Part shown: in pieces, positions 12,115-22,902 of the stretch
Layout of the letters: each line of letters opens with the position of its first letter
How positions within the stretch are numbered: the stretch's first letter is position 1
NCBI GenBank assembly: GCA_019009955.1
Contig: CM032230.1
Location: 5,450,001 to 5,514,000, forward strand
Length of the DNA stretch: 64,000 nt
DNA from: Riptortus pedestris
Lineage: Eukaryota > Arthropoda > Insecta > Hemiptera > Alydidae
Reading direction: 5' to 3'
Position numbers and translations under genes: made by a program
The notes under the pieces: generated by a model
What the model saw: the letters and a program-made list of their open reading frames with translations, nothing else
Told to the model about the DNA's origin: nothing
The model's database searches: none

Positions 12115-12889
12115 TTAAATGTTATTTTCCTTAAGGGAAAACAGCTATTGAGGTTGTAATCGTTACGCGATTTTTGAGAAGTTTTTTCAAATCTCATCAA
12201 TTCTACTCAGGAGATGAAACTAAATATGTTTGTTAATAGCTGAAATCGGACTAGTAGGAGGGAATTTCGAAAATTCGTCTTTTATAAAATTTGTCTTTAT
12301 CTTTTTGACAATGCAATGTTCTATAAAAGTTGTTTGTACGCCTAATTTCACTATCAAGAATATTAACCGAGATATTTGCGTTTTTTTAGTTTTCAGCCTT
12401 CAATAAACACCAATTCCTACTCATCTCATACTAACAATAAGCTATTATGTCATGGACTACTTAATTCGAAGCTTAAATGCCAAATAATGTTTCCATTAAA
12501 CTTTTGCTGAGAGAGATAAGATAGTATAAGACCGATTCAAGCAACACTTAAATTCATAGTTTTAATATGTGTAATTGGATTAGGAATAGGGGGTTGGGTT
12601 CGAAAATAAAAATATCTCCAATATTGTAAGTCCTATCAAAAACTATTATAGAACCAACCTTGTTTTAATTGGTTATCTACAATTTTTGTTCTATGCACTT
12701 TTTTTGGTACCTCAAATATGATGCCTAGTTATTCGTAGTTTCTTGCTTTTAGCCTTCAGTAAACCCTCACTTCATCCTTCATCAGACATTTACTTAGAAA
12801 TAGAAGGTATATGGTTTGAAGACATCAGTAGTGGGTTCTACCATCAAATGGAAAATCTGAAACGTTTACGCAGCTCTTTCATGACGGAC
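12115..12889 (-). mobile_element. Family B copy (diverged, nearly full length)
   Basis: The left end carries a decayed terminal palindrome (TTTCC TTAA GGGAAA), then 'cagctattgaggttgta' and the AGGAGATGA block. The right end carries a decayed 5' terminus with TTTACGCAG and ATGACGGAC. The microsatellite slot is nearly empty here (near 12220). Confidence 0.7.
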
Positions 12890-13360
12890 TTTTCTTGCCT
12901 ATCGATTTCAGTATAACCTACGCTCTATAGTGTAGCTTACCATAATCCCTAGGTCTTGTATTAATTCTAATTTTAATTTAACTTTTTTTTTTTAATTATG
13001 TTTAATTAAATGCCAATAACCCATTAAATAGTATATATTGGGAATATATATTTAAACATAACCATACTTGTAATATACCATGAGGCAATGGAACTGTACT
13101 CAAATAAATTACTTCTCTTAGGGATACTATAAGGAGAGAAAAAAAAAGGTATTGCACTCACAGCATAAATGAAGTACATCAGTTGGCTTTATTAAAATTA
13201 TGCACGAATTCTAGTAACGAAAGGTGTAAGCTTCAACAGAAATAAATACCCACAAATTTTGAATGTTTTTAAATTCTTTGAAATTATCCTCATAATGGCA
13301 GCCTGAAAATTCCTGATAACCTGCCCCCAAAAAATATTTTTCAGTTTTTCACCTCATATA
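12890..13360. other. Unassigned AT-rich sequence
   Basis: No feature recognised. Confidence 0.4.
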
Positions 13361-13365
13361 AGCAC

Positions 13366-13374
13366 ATATATATG

Positions 13375-13441
<67 letters not shown>

Positions 13442-13560
13442 TTGAAGGGACCCCATTTATGTCATCTTCTAGGTAAAATCGATGGACATTTGAAGAAATA
13501 TTTCGAAAACCGCGTCAGTTTGTACCTCAAAAGCTCACATCCCTTGAGGAAATGGATTCT
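13366..13560 (+). mobile_element. Family B 3' half with (TA)n
   Basis: A (TA)n run of about 60 bp leads into TTTTGAAGGGACCCCATTTA, the GATGGACATTTGAAGAAAT block and a decayed terminal palindrome. The 5' half is missing. Confidence 0.75.
13376..13437. repeat. (TA)n microsatellite
   Basis: An uninterrupted TA dinucleotide run in the B slot. Confidence 0.95.
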
Positions 13561-14015
13561 TCTACAATTAAAGCCAATTCTAGGACCTTCTCTGTTTCAT
13601 GAAAGAACTTATACTCTTACGATATTGAGGTAATTACAAAGGTACATTATATATATCGTCGGTAAGTTGAGTCGAATCATGCTGCCACCAGACTAATGGG
13701 GAAGCAGTGGCCGTCACTGCCCTACTTATAGCAGCAACCACCGACTTGCTGAATCAGCCACTCCATTTGTCCATCTTCCTTATTTAATTATTAACGGAGG
13801 GGAGAAAATTAGATGACAAAGTCAACTTTCTCTCACTCATTTCTCTTCTAATTCATAATGATGACATTTAATGTTTTTTGACCTATTTCCCTTGGCTTTT
13901 AGCAGATTTCACATAAGGCTTGGGTGCACCTACCACTACCAGCCGCAGGTTCGGTAGACGTTCATTAGTCCAAGAGTCGCTCGTCAGGGGTGACTAACGA
14001 TTATGTCTCTTTTAG
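13561..14015. other. Unassigned sequence before the minisatellite
   Basis: No coding or repeat family is recognised. It contains GGCAGGATCAAC at its right edge, which begins the first minisatellite unit. Confidence 0.4.
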
Positions 14016-15946
14016 GCAGGATCAACTGATCACAGACCCCCTGGTACAATAGGGCACGTCAGTCTACTGGAGACGCAGGATCAACTGATCACAGACCCCC
14101 TGGTACAATAGGGCACGTCAGTCTACTGGAGACGCAGGATCAACTGATCACAGACCCCCTGGTACAATAGGGCACGTCAGTCTACGGGTTACGCAGGATC
14201 AACTGATCACAGACCCCCTGGTACAATAGGGCACGTCAGTCTACGGGAGACGAAAGATAAACTGATCACAGACCCCCTGGTACAATAGGGCACTTCAGTC
14301 TACGGAAGACGCAGGATCAACTGATCACAGACCCCCTGGTACAATAGGGCACGTCAGTCTACGGGTTACGCAGGATCAACTGATCACAGACCCCCTGGTA
14401 CAATAGGGCACGTCAGTCTACGGGTTACGCAGGATCAACTGATCACAGACCCCCTGGTACAATAGGGCACGTCAGTCTACTGGAGACGCAGGATCAACTG
14501 ATCACAGACCCCCTGGTACAATAGGGCACGTCAGTCTACGGGAGACGCAGGATCAACTGATCACAGACCCCCTGGTACAATAGGGCACGTCAGTCTACGG
14601 GTTACGCAGGATCAACTGATCACAGACCCCCTGGTACAATAGGGCACGTCAGTCTACGGGAGACGCAGGATCAACTGATCACAGACCCCCTGGTACAATA
14701 GGGCACGTCAGTCTACGGGAGACGCAGGATCAACTGATCACAGACCCCCTGGTACAATAGGGCACGTCAGTCTACGGGAGACGCAGGATCAACTGATCAC
14801 AGACCCCCTGGTACAATAGGGCACGTCAGTCTACGGGAGACGCAGGATCAACTGATCACAGACCCCCTGGTACAATAGGGCACGTCAGTCTACGGGAGAC
14901 GCAGGATCAACTGATCACAGACCCCCTGGTACAATAGGGCACGTCAGTCTACGGGAGATGCAGGGTCAACTGATCACAGACCCCCTGGTACAATAGGGCA
15001 CGTCAGTCTACGGGAGACGCAAGATAAACTGATCACAGACCCCCTGGTACAATAGGGCACGTCAGTCTACGGGAGACGCAGGATCAACTGATCACAGACC
15101 CCCTGGTACAATAGGGCACGTCAGTCTACGGGAGACGCAGGATCAACTGATCACAGACCCCCTGGTACAATAGGGCACGTCAGTCTACGGGAGACGCAGG
15201 ATCAACTGATCACAGACCCCCTGGTACAATAGGGCACGTCAGTCTACGGGAGACGCAAGATAAACTGATCACAGACCCCCTGGTACAATAGGGCACGTCA
15301 GTCTACGGGAGATGCAGGGTCAACTGATCACAGACCCCCTGGTACAATAGGGCACGTCAGTCTACGGGAGACGCAAGATAAACTGATCACAGACCCCCTG
15401 GTACAATAGGGCACGTCAGTCTACGGGAGACGCAAGATAAACTGATCACAGACCCCCTGGTACAATAGGGCACGTCAGTCTACGGGAGATGCAGGGTCAA
15501 CTGATCACAGACCCCCTGGTACAATAGGGCACGTCAGTCTACGGGAGAGGCAAGTTCAACTGATCACAGACCCCCTGGTACAATAGGGCACGTCAGTCTA
15601 CGGGAGAGGCAGGATAAACTGTTCACAGACCCCCTGGGACAAGCGGGCACGTCAGTCTACGGAGACGCAGGATCAACTTATCACAGACCCCCTGGAACAA
15701 TAGGGCACTTCAGTATACGGTAGAATAACGATCAACTGAACACAGACCCCCTGGTACAATAGGGCACGTCAGTCTACTGGAGACGCAGGATCAACTGATC
15801 ACAGACCCCCTGGTACAATAGGGCACGTCAGTATACGGGAGACGCTGGTTCAACTGATCACAGACCCCCTGGTACAATAGGGCACGTCAGTCTACGGGAG
15901 ACGCAAGATCAACTGATCACAGACCCCCTGGTACAATAGGGCACGT
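14016..15946 (+). repeat. 59-bp minisatellite, about 33 copies
   Basis: The phrase CTGGTACAATAGGGCACGTC recurs every 59 bp from 14041 to 15928, which gives 33 units. Each unit also holds CAACTGATCACAGACCCCC. Units differ mainly in the segment after GTCAGTCTAC: GGGTTACG, TGGAGACG, GGGAGACG, GGGAGATGCAGGGTC or GGGAGACGCAAGATAAAC. Units 12-16 are almost identical, while a patch near 15600-15760 is degenerate. Units are not a multiple of 3 bp and have no open frame, so this is not a coding repeat. Confidence 0.98.
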
Positions 15947-15996
15947 TTCTATTAATCTCCGGAAAATGTTATTTTAAATGATATATTACTAATACT

Positions 15997-16125
15997 AATC
16001 TGGGGCGGGTTCTCAGAGTATATGTCACCACTTTGTTCTAGACTAAGGATTTAATTTATTTAGCTCGCTTCGAAATTCATTGATGTTAATGGCACGGGAA
16101 TCGAACAAACGGCTCTATGCCTCGG
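15997..16125 (-). mobile_element. tRNA-derived SINE, decayed fragment
   Basis: On the minus strand it keeps a decayed B box (GTTCGATTCCCGTG), an ATTAAATCCTTAGTC-like body and a GAACCCGCCCC-like tail, in the same order as the SINE at 9.15-9.4 kb. Confidence 0.5.
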
Positions 16126-16612
16126 GAAAATACGACACAAGTTTCAATAAATACAGCAATGCACCTTTCCTTCTTTTCTTAATCGTTTAGATGAAACTTA
16201 CGTTTTATTAGAATTGGCAAGGTATTAAATACGACTCTGCTACTTACCAATATCAGGAAGAAGATAGTTCATTATATTTACCTGTAACAAAGAATTAATT
16301 AATTAGGTTACTTATGAAAGTTCAATAAATATTAATTTTTACGCATAAGAAATGATTAAATTATTAAAATAAACGTAAACTTTGTAAAACATTTAGGCTA
16401 TTTTAAAACGTTTTGGTCTAACTGTGATAGCTATGCACTTCTATTATTATATATATTAGTTACACTATTTACTACACAATTATTGGGAATGAAGATCTTT
16501 ATTAATTATAAACATTTGGATAATCCCCGTTAAATTATTAACCTGCTGTAGTGCAAGTGAAAACTAGATATTTTATTTAAGTGCAAAAATATTCGATCTT
16601 TCTAATGTCAAA
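16126..16612. other. Unassigned AT-rich sequence
   Basis: No feature recognised. Confidence 0.4.
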
Positions 16613-16616
16613 AAAG

Positions 16617-16910
16617 TCCGTCACGCAGGGGCTGCGTAAACTAAGCAGATTTCCCACGTAAAGTTACGCAATAGAGAAATGTCTATACGAGTACCGAACA
16701 GTTAAGGAGACGGCCGAACTAGCTTTTGGCCGAAACGAATAGAAGCGACCATAGCTCGTCCGTTACCATTTACGGGTATAAAAATGCAAATATCTTGGTT
16801 AATATCCGAGATAGAGAATAAATGTATTAAACCATATTTATAGTAAATTTACCTTGCAATAAGATTGGTTCTATACAAGTTTTCGATCCGACGTATAGTA
16901 AAGTTTTTGG
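16617..16910 (+). mobile_element. Family B copy, 5' part
   Basis: It has an intact B 5' terminus (GTCCGTCACGCAGGGGCTGC, then CTAAGCAGATTTCCCACGT) and the variant block with GGCCGAACTAGCTTTTGGC. It continues through 'aaatatcttggttaat' to 'ttttcgatccgacg' and then breaks off. Confidence 0.8.
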
Positions 16911-17235
16911 AATGATAATAGCACACTAGTTCTAAATCAAAATTTAGTTGAGGGGGTTGCTGATAACTGAAAACAAGGAAGTACGAATAATTCGCTTAAT
17001 AGTTCAGTTGAAACAAATTACATAGAACAACAATTGTAGCCCACCAATAGTTTAACAAGATTGGTTCAATGATATTTTATTTTTCCACTCATAATAACGG
17101 AGATATTTTGAATTTTCCAATCACACCCCTCTAAACTCACCCTACTCCAGGTTCAATTTCAGATAATAAAAAATATGATCTAGTGCTGACTGAAACTGTT
17201 TAATTTCAAGTATGGTATAGACAAAATGAAGGTTT
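16911..17235 (+). mobile_element. B-derived fragment
   Basis: Diverged B body blocks ('aacaagattggttc', 'aataacggagatattttgaa', 'ttcagataataaaaaatatg'). No termini. Confidence 0.45.
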
Positions 17236-18209
17236 TTGAAACGAGAACGTAAAATCTTTATTAATGACGTCATCACTTAACAAATGTGCATGTATCTCGC
17301 ATAATAAAGGTTCTTGAAATCAATGATTGGTATTTAAGCTTAGAATGAAGTGGTTCAGGATATAACAGCTTATTATGAATATGACATGTTTCAGTTGCAG
17401 TGGGGGTTTACTGAAGGCTGGAAACTAAAAAAAATCAATTATCTCAGTTAATATTCATGATAGAGAAGTGATTTATATAACAGCATTTGTAGGTAATGAA
17501 ATGTACAATAAGATTGGTTATATGCAATTTTTCGACCCAACTTATAGTAACAGGGAACAGCATGAACGTGAAGGGTGCAAGGATCAATTGTAGTTAAGCT
17601 AACTGGCAGTGCGGGTTGAAGCAGAAAACAATGAGAGGAAATATGGTGAGATGATGAGGTGAGAATATCCATCACTGAGGAAGAAGCCACAGATGAAACG
17701 AAGCGAGACCTAGTTAAGACGGGAACCAACTAACTGTGCGGGGTTACGGTGTATTTGTGGTAGGACTGTCTTCTCCAGAACTAGTTGGAAATGTGGCCTA
17801 CCCGGATGGTGGGAAGTGTCTGGAGGTCTTCCTTAATCAGGAATAGCTGTGTTCTCGGGCGGGTAAACTAAGAAAGTCTGTCAAGAGGGGATTGCGTAAA
17901 CTGAGCAGATTTCCCTTATGCTGGTATGTTACACTACTGTTCTCATCCCACCATAAACTTTTATTTCTTAATAAAACTCCGATGAGTAGAAGTTAGGGTT
18001 TACTGAAGTCAGGAACAATTGCACGAAATAAATATTTTAACAAAATTGATTCAATGACATTTTCTATCCTACTGATAAATGAATCAATTTTTAAATCCCA
18101 CCTCCCTCTAAATTCCCCCTATTCCTGGTGCGAATTCAACCATTAACGAATATGATCTTTAAACTCTACTAAAACGGCTAAATATCGAGTTTGAAAACGA
18201 TCAAACAAA
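17236..18209. repeat. Direct tandem duplication, left unit
   Basis: From TTTTGAAACGAGAACGTAA to the B block GATCAAACAAAAG, the sequence repeats immediately downstream at about 18210-19214. The unit includes a non-B core with CAGGGAACAGCATGAACGTG (17551) and a diverged B-type 5' end (GTCTGTCAAGAGGGGATTGC). A 60-residue reading frame in the core is preserved identically in both units, but it has no recognisable domain, so it is not called as a gene. Confidence 0.8.
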
Positions 18210-18349
18210 AGTTTTGAAACGAGAGCGTAATCTTTATTAATGACGTTATCACTTAACAAATATATATATGTATATATAATATATATATATATATATATAT
18301 GATTGGTATTTAAGCTTAGAATGAAGTGGTTAGTCTGGATATAAAAGGT

Positions 18350-18393
18350 TGGTAACTTGCAGATAATCTGCCCCAATTAGCCACAGTAGCAGT
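18350..18393 (+). mobile_element. SINE 3' tail fragment
   Basis: GGTAACTTGCAGATAATCTG followed by CCCCAATTAGCCACAGTAGC matches the 3' portion of the SINE at 9.15 kb, and is absent from the left duplication unit. Confidence 0.5.
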
Positions 18394-19016
18394 GGGGGTT
18401 TACTGAAGGCTGCGCCCCCCCCCTAAAAAAAATCAATTATCTCATGTTGTGATTTGAGATAGAGAAGAGATTTATATAACAAGATTTGTAGGTAATGAAA
18501 TGTACAATAAGATTGGTTACATGCAATTTTTCGACCCTAGTAACAGGGAACAGCATGAACGTGAAGGGTGCAAGGATCAATTGTAGTTAAGCTAACTGGC
18601 AGTGCGGGTTGAAGCAGAAAACAATGAGAGGAAATATGGTGAGATGATGAGGTGAGAATATCCATCACTGAGGAAGAAGCCACAGATGAAACGAAGCGAG
18701 ACCTAGTTAAGACGGGAACCAACTAACTGTGCGAGGTTACGGTGTATTTGTGGTAGGACTGTCTTCTCCAGAACTAGTTGGAAATGTGGGAAGTGTCTGG
18801 AGGTCTTCCTTAATCAGGGATAGCTGTGTTCTCGGGCGGGTAAACTAAGAAAGTCTGTCAAGAGGGGATTGCGTAAACTGAGCAGATTTCCCTTGTGCTG
18901 ATATGTTACACTACTGTTCTCATCCCACCATATACTTTTTATTTCTTAATAAAACTCCGATGAGTAGAAGTGGGGGGTTTACTAAAGACAGGAACAATTG
19001 TACGAAATAAATATTT

Positions 19017-19095
19017 TAAAAGTCCAACCTAGAGCTGCCACGTTCAAGTACATTTTCTATCGAACTGTTGAATCAAGGCGATGATGTCATTTTAA
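19017..19095 (+). repeat. Repeat pair, copy 1 (variant B-type terminus)
   Basis: AAAGTCCAACCTAGAGCTGC begins the segment, which ends GAATCAAGGCGATGATGTCA. The partner copy is at 19919-20005. The start has the same layout as the B 5' end. Confidence 0.6.
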
Positions 19096-19247
19096 ATCCC
19101 ACCTCCCTCTAAATTCCCCCTATTCCTGGTGCGAATTCAACCATTAACGAATATGATCTTTAAACTCTACTAAAACGGCTAAATATCGAGTTTGAAAACG
19201 ATCAAACAAAAGTTGAGACAGCTAGAGCGTGTTTTGTGATATTTGTG

Positions 19248-19252
<5 letters not shown>

Positions 19253-19281
<29 letters not shown>
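19253..19281. repeat. (TA)n microsatellite
   Basis: TA run after a B-type GATCAAACAAAAG block. Confidence 0.9.
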
Positions 19282-19457
19282 CTTATATGCTTATATATTT
19301 GGCAACCGTTTGTTGCGATCTGACCAGAAAAAGTTGGTAAGCAGATGGAAACCTGCCAAATATATAAAAAATCCCACAACCAAACCACTAACAAGAATTT
19401 AGGCTGCGCCCCCCCCCTCCTCCGATGTTGTGATTTGAGATCAAAAGTGTGTTATAA

Positions 19458-19505
19458 TAGCACGTGGGAAATCTGCATAGTTTACGCAGCACCTGCGTGA
19501 CGGAG
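19458..19505 (-). mobile_element. Family B 5' terminus
   Basis: GCACGTGGGAAATCTGCATA followed by GTTTACGCAGCACCTGCGTG is the minus-strand B 5' end. Little of the body remains. Confidence 0.75.
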
Positions 19506-19918
19506 TTTTATATGCATTCAGACGAGAGGTAATGGATGAAGCTAGTTGAAATCAATTATTCCAATGCACTGTGAGGAGAGAGAGAGAGCGATCTAGAAAT
19601 GGTTGACTGTGGGAGCTGGGCGGAACGGAGCTTATTAAGGCCACAGCTGAGTAATCTCATTTAATAATAGGACCACACCTCGACTCTACAGCCCACCGGT
19701 CGCTTGTCCTATCTCTATGGCAACGAGCCTGTTGTACGTACCTCTATGCTAGATTCCAACGAGTATATAGCAAAGAGATACACATTAAAGAGGAAGAAAT
19801 CTCCTAAGACAAGTGGCCTTCCAGATCATCAATCAACCAGATATCTATAAAACATGATCGATGTTGTAGAACAAATTAACACCAGTCGGATGTGGTTGAT
19901 TAAGACAGATAAATGAAT
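19506..19918. other. Unassigned sequence
   Basis: Higher-complexity DNA with a short GA run at 19575-19590. No feature recognised. Confidence 0.4.
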
Positions 19919-20005
19919 TCTAAAAGTCCAACCTAGAGCTGCCACGTTGACTAAGTAGATTCTCACATGCCCGAGTGTTGAATCAAGGCGATGATGTCAT
20001 TTTGG
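19919..20005 (+). repeat. Repeat pair, copy 2 (variant B-type terminus)
   Basis: AAAAGTCCAACCTAGAGCTG is followed by GACTAAGTAGATTCTCAC, which parallels the B 5' end with AACTAAGCAGATTTCCCAC. It then matches copy 1 through GAATCAAGGCGATGATGTCA. Confidence 0.6.
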
Positions 20006-20973
20006 ATTCTATTCTTTATTTCCCCCCACAATAATAAGCCTACATAAACATGGTTTCAAACATAAGTGAAGTGATATTATTTTTTCGATCTGCCTAATTA
20101 TAATGGACGCATTTGCATTATATATATAAGCATATTACAGTATATAACTTATATGCTTATATTTGGCAACCGTTCCTGGACGTTCTTCTGCAGCTCGTTC
20201 AAGTTCACTAATTGTTCTTCATGCACAAGAAATACTAATTTATTGTAGTTTAAAAACCATTGACTGTAACAAACAGCTACTATATAGGGCGAAGTGTCAT
20301 TACACCTAAATGGTGGTGTTTTGAAGGTTTGTTTGTCTTGAATCATTTCGGCACCACCCCAAATGTGGATTAGGCTCAGAAGCACCAGTACAAGTTGGAC
20401 TCAACAATATCCAATGAGTTCTAAAAAAGGTAAGTGGAAGTAAATATAAGTCTTATGACGGCCATAGAAAAAAGGAGAGCAAATCTTCTTGGGAATGCCA
20501 TAAGCAGCAAAGATATTATCACAGTATGTTTGAAGGTAAGGTCCTTGGGTTTTGAGGGTGAGGGAGGCCTAGAAATTCCTTTTTTGAAGACATCAAACAT
20601 CTTATGGATTGGGGTAAGAATAGTAATATGAAAATAGCAGCTTCCGGTAGAACACAATGGTTGCATCTACAAGGCGCAGCCTTTAGATCATGACGAAATT
20701 TATTTACTTAACTTAGAGAATCACTTTATTGTACAAATTTGTATACAGTTTGTGGGGCTGCTCAATTACATTGAGATGCTGAAGCACACAGCAACTTAGT
20801 CAATCCCTAGGACAACAGTAAAACAATACATATTGTATTTAGTCAGCTCAATAACTAAAATAAACACAGTCAGGAACCTAAAAGGTGAATGTCACTAGAT
20901 ATAAATTAGAAACATCATTATTGTACTAACATGATCCGTCGATCTATAATAAGATCACTGGTCAGAGAAAAAT
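20006..20973. other. Unassigned sequence
   Basis: It holds a short match to 19282-19312 (CTTATATGCTTATAT...GGCAACCGTT) at 20150-20175. Several 60-80-codon open frames on both strands overlap one another and have no recognisable motif. It may include the 3' untranslated region of the minus-strand LINE remnant to its right. Confidence 0.4.
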
Positions 20974-21500
20974 TTAAAATATATGGTGGGAAATAATCCC
21001 TAAAGTATCAATAATGATACCCTCGACCAAGGTTTGCAGAGCCTTCTTGTCTATTCCCACCTCGTCAAAAAATGTCTGGGTACGTTTAGGGACCGTTCCT
21101 CGGGCACCGAACCACAAGCCTATCACCAGAAAATCCCGCTCCCCAAATGATTCCCTAAATTTTTCCGAGTAAAATTTAGTACATTTGTCGTAAATATTTT
21201 TCTTTTCCTGGTGGATCTTCTCCGCTTGATCAGGGTCGTTGCTCTCGTACCTTATCGTTGGGTCCAGGATGTAGGCAAATTTACAATTCTCCTTGAAGGC
21301 AATGATGTCCGCGTACCTCGTTGACCCTGCGTCATCGACAGCGTACACCTCTTCAAATGCATGTAAAATTCTTAGCTTTCATGAGCACCATGATAGCAAG
21401 CTTTACCCGGTGATGTCGCCTCGTGATCAGCAACATGTGTACAATTCCCGACCACATGGGCCGGTGTTAAATAGCATACGTTACGAATGTATGATGTGTC
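20974..21500 (-). pseudogene. LINE remnant with restriction-like endonuclease domain
   Basis: A 124-codon minus-strand frame (20974-21348) contains S-T-R-Y-ADIIAF, then AYILDPTIRYE, EKKNIYDKC and VIGLWFGARGT-VPK. This order matches the C-terminal PD-(D/E)XK endonuclease region of R2-superclade non-LTR retrotransposons, where a basic residue-x-x-D motif is followed by IIDPTVRxE and IGLxxGARGT. Upstream, in a shifted frame, LITRRHHRVK resembles the zinc-knuckle-to-endonuclease linker that ends in an arginine/histidine-rich stretch. Stops and shifts separate the parts, and no reverse transcriptase is present. This is a broken, 5'-truncated copy. Its exact clade is not resolvable by eye. Confidence 0.7.
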
Positions 21501-21539
21501 AAGCAGCGAATGCAGAGGTACGTATAAATTGAAGTTATT

Positions 21540-22245
21540 TATACAGATATAATTAAACTTTATTTAGAAGTAATAAAGGTATTGTTAGAAGTTTTAAATA
21601 GACATTATTATAATTTATTTAGAACTAAAAGTGATACTAATAGAAGTTCTTTAAAGGGATATAATTAGACAGTATTTAGAAGTAATAGAGGTATTATTAG
21701 AAGTTATTTATAGAAAAATTATGACTAATCTTCATTTAGAAGTAATAGCGACATTTTTAAAAGTTACTCGTAAATATATTATTAGTCTTTATTTAGAAGT
21801 AATAAACATAATATTAGAAGTTATTTATAGAGATATTATTAAAAAATTATAGAAGTAATAGCGATATTATTAGAAGTTTTTATTAGAACTTATTTACAAA
21901 TATAGCGATATTATTAGAAGTTATTTACATAGATTTTATCACACTTTATTCAAAAGTAATAGCGAAATTATTAGAAGATATTATTAAAATTTTTTAGAAG
22001 TAATAGAGATATTATTAGAAGTTATTTACATAGATTTTATCACACTTTATTCAAAAGTAATAGCGAAATTATTAGAAGATATTATTAGAACTTATTTACA
22101 AATAATAGCGATATTATTAGAAATTATTTACATAGATATTATCACACTTTATTCAAAAGTAATAGCGAAATTATTAGAAGATATTATTAGAACTTATTTA
22201 CAAATAATAGCGATATTATTACAAGTTATATTATGAAAGTTATTT
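21540..22245. repeat. Degenerate AT-rich tandem array
   Basis: Words such as GAAGTAATAGCGATATTATT and TTAGAAGTTATTTA recur throughout. The phrase beginning CATAGATTTTATCACACTTT recurs at 21929 and 22029 (100 bp) and, diverged, at 22131 (102 bp). A higher-order period of about 100 bp is therefore built from shorter related units. Confidence 0.8.
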
Positions 22246-22261
22246 ATAGGAAAGGGGAGGA

Positions 22262-22646
22262 ATGTGATACTTAAAGGAGCGAAAGGAGAAATATTATTGA
22301 AGAGGACATAGTAGAATGATGGCATTCAGTCAGTAGAGGCATACATCTGTCAACATGCAGTCATCAGAATTAATTGAGTAAATAAGTTCCATTCAGAATC
22401 AATTTAGTTGCAGTAAAGAGGGCGCTACTCCTGCTCATGGCTTCGTCACAAATACCAATATATACTTATATTAATTATAATTCAATATAAATTTCAGAAT
22501 CCATTCCTTCACCCGTAGACTTGTTTCAACTATAATTTTGTTCACTACAACTTTTATGTCACAGCTTTATTCAATAAAACATACCGCTTCTGAAATAAAG
22601 ATTTGTGCGTTTTACGGCTGGACTAAATAATTCACCGATACACACT
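22262..22646 (+). mobile_element. LTR-like segment with polypurine tract
   Basis: A purine run AGGAAAGGGGAGGAA (22246-22260) precedes TGTGATACTTAAAGGAG, as a polypurine tract precedes a 3' LTR beginning TG. Downstream are GGGCGCTACTCCTGC, two AATAAA signals near 22572 and 22598, and a possible CA end near 22646. No second LTR and no gag-pol coding sequence is seen. It could be a 3' or solo LTR, or chance resemblance. Confidence 0.35.
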
Positions 22647-22849
22647 CGTTTTAGAATTTGATTTTCTACTAGAATCTGCCATAAAAAGAATGGCATTCCT
22701 TTGGAAATTCCCAAATTATGGCCGCTGGAGAAGTACTGAACAAGGTTACTAGCTATAATATGGACTGAAAGGATTGTTCAGAAGTCCCAATTATGGAGAG
22801 CTAAGCCTTGTATTAAAATAACTGGAGATTGTACGGGAAGTTGGACACC
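22647..22849. other. Unassigned sequence
   Basis: No feature recognised. Confidence 0.4.
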
Positions 22850-22861
22850 CTGCGTATATAC

Positions 22862-22902
<41 letters not shown>

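Larger units (their letters stand above)
18210..19214. repeat. Direct tandem duplication, right unit
   Basis: It matches the left unit with an offset of 993 bp at the CAGGGAACAGCATGAACGTG anchor (18544). Differences include a TA microsatellite insertion at 18263-18300, a SINE tail fragment at 18350-18393, a run of C at 18413-18423, and loss of 16 bp present at 17797-17812 between two GTGG words. Confidence 0.8.

Noticed and set aside
14016..15946. CRISPR array
   Set aside because: The units are contiguous 59-bp copies without unique spacers, in a eukaryotic repeat context.
17448..17729. Duplicated 60-93-residue ORF (also at 18537-18722)
   Set aside because: Identity of the frame is explained by the tandem DNA duplication. 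No domain or independent support was seen.
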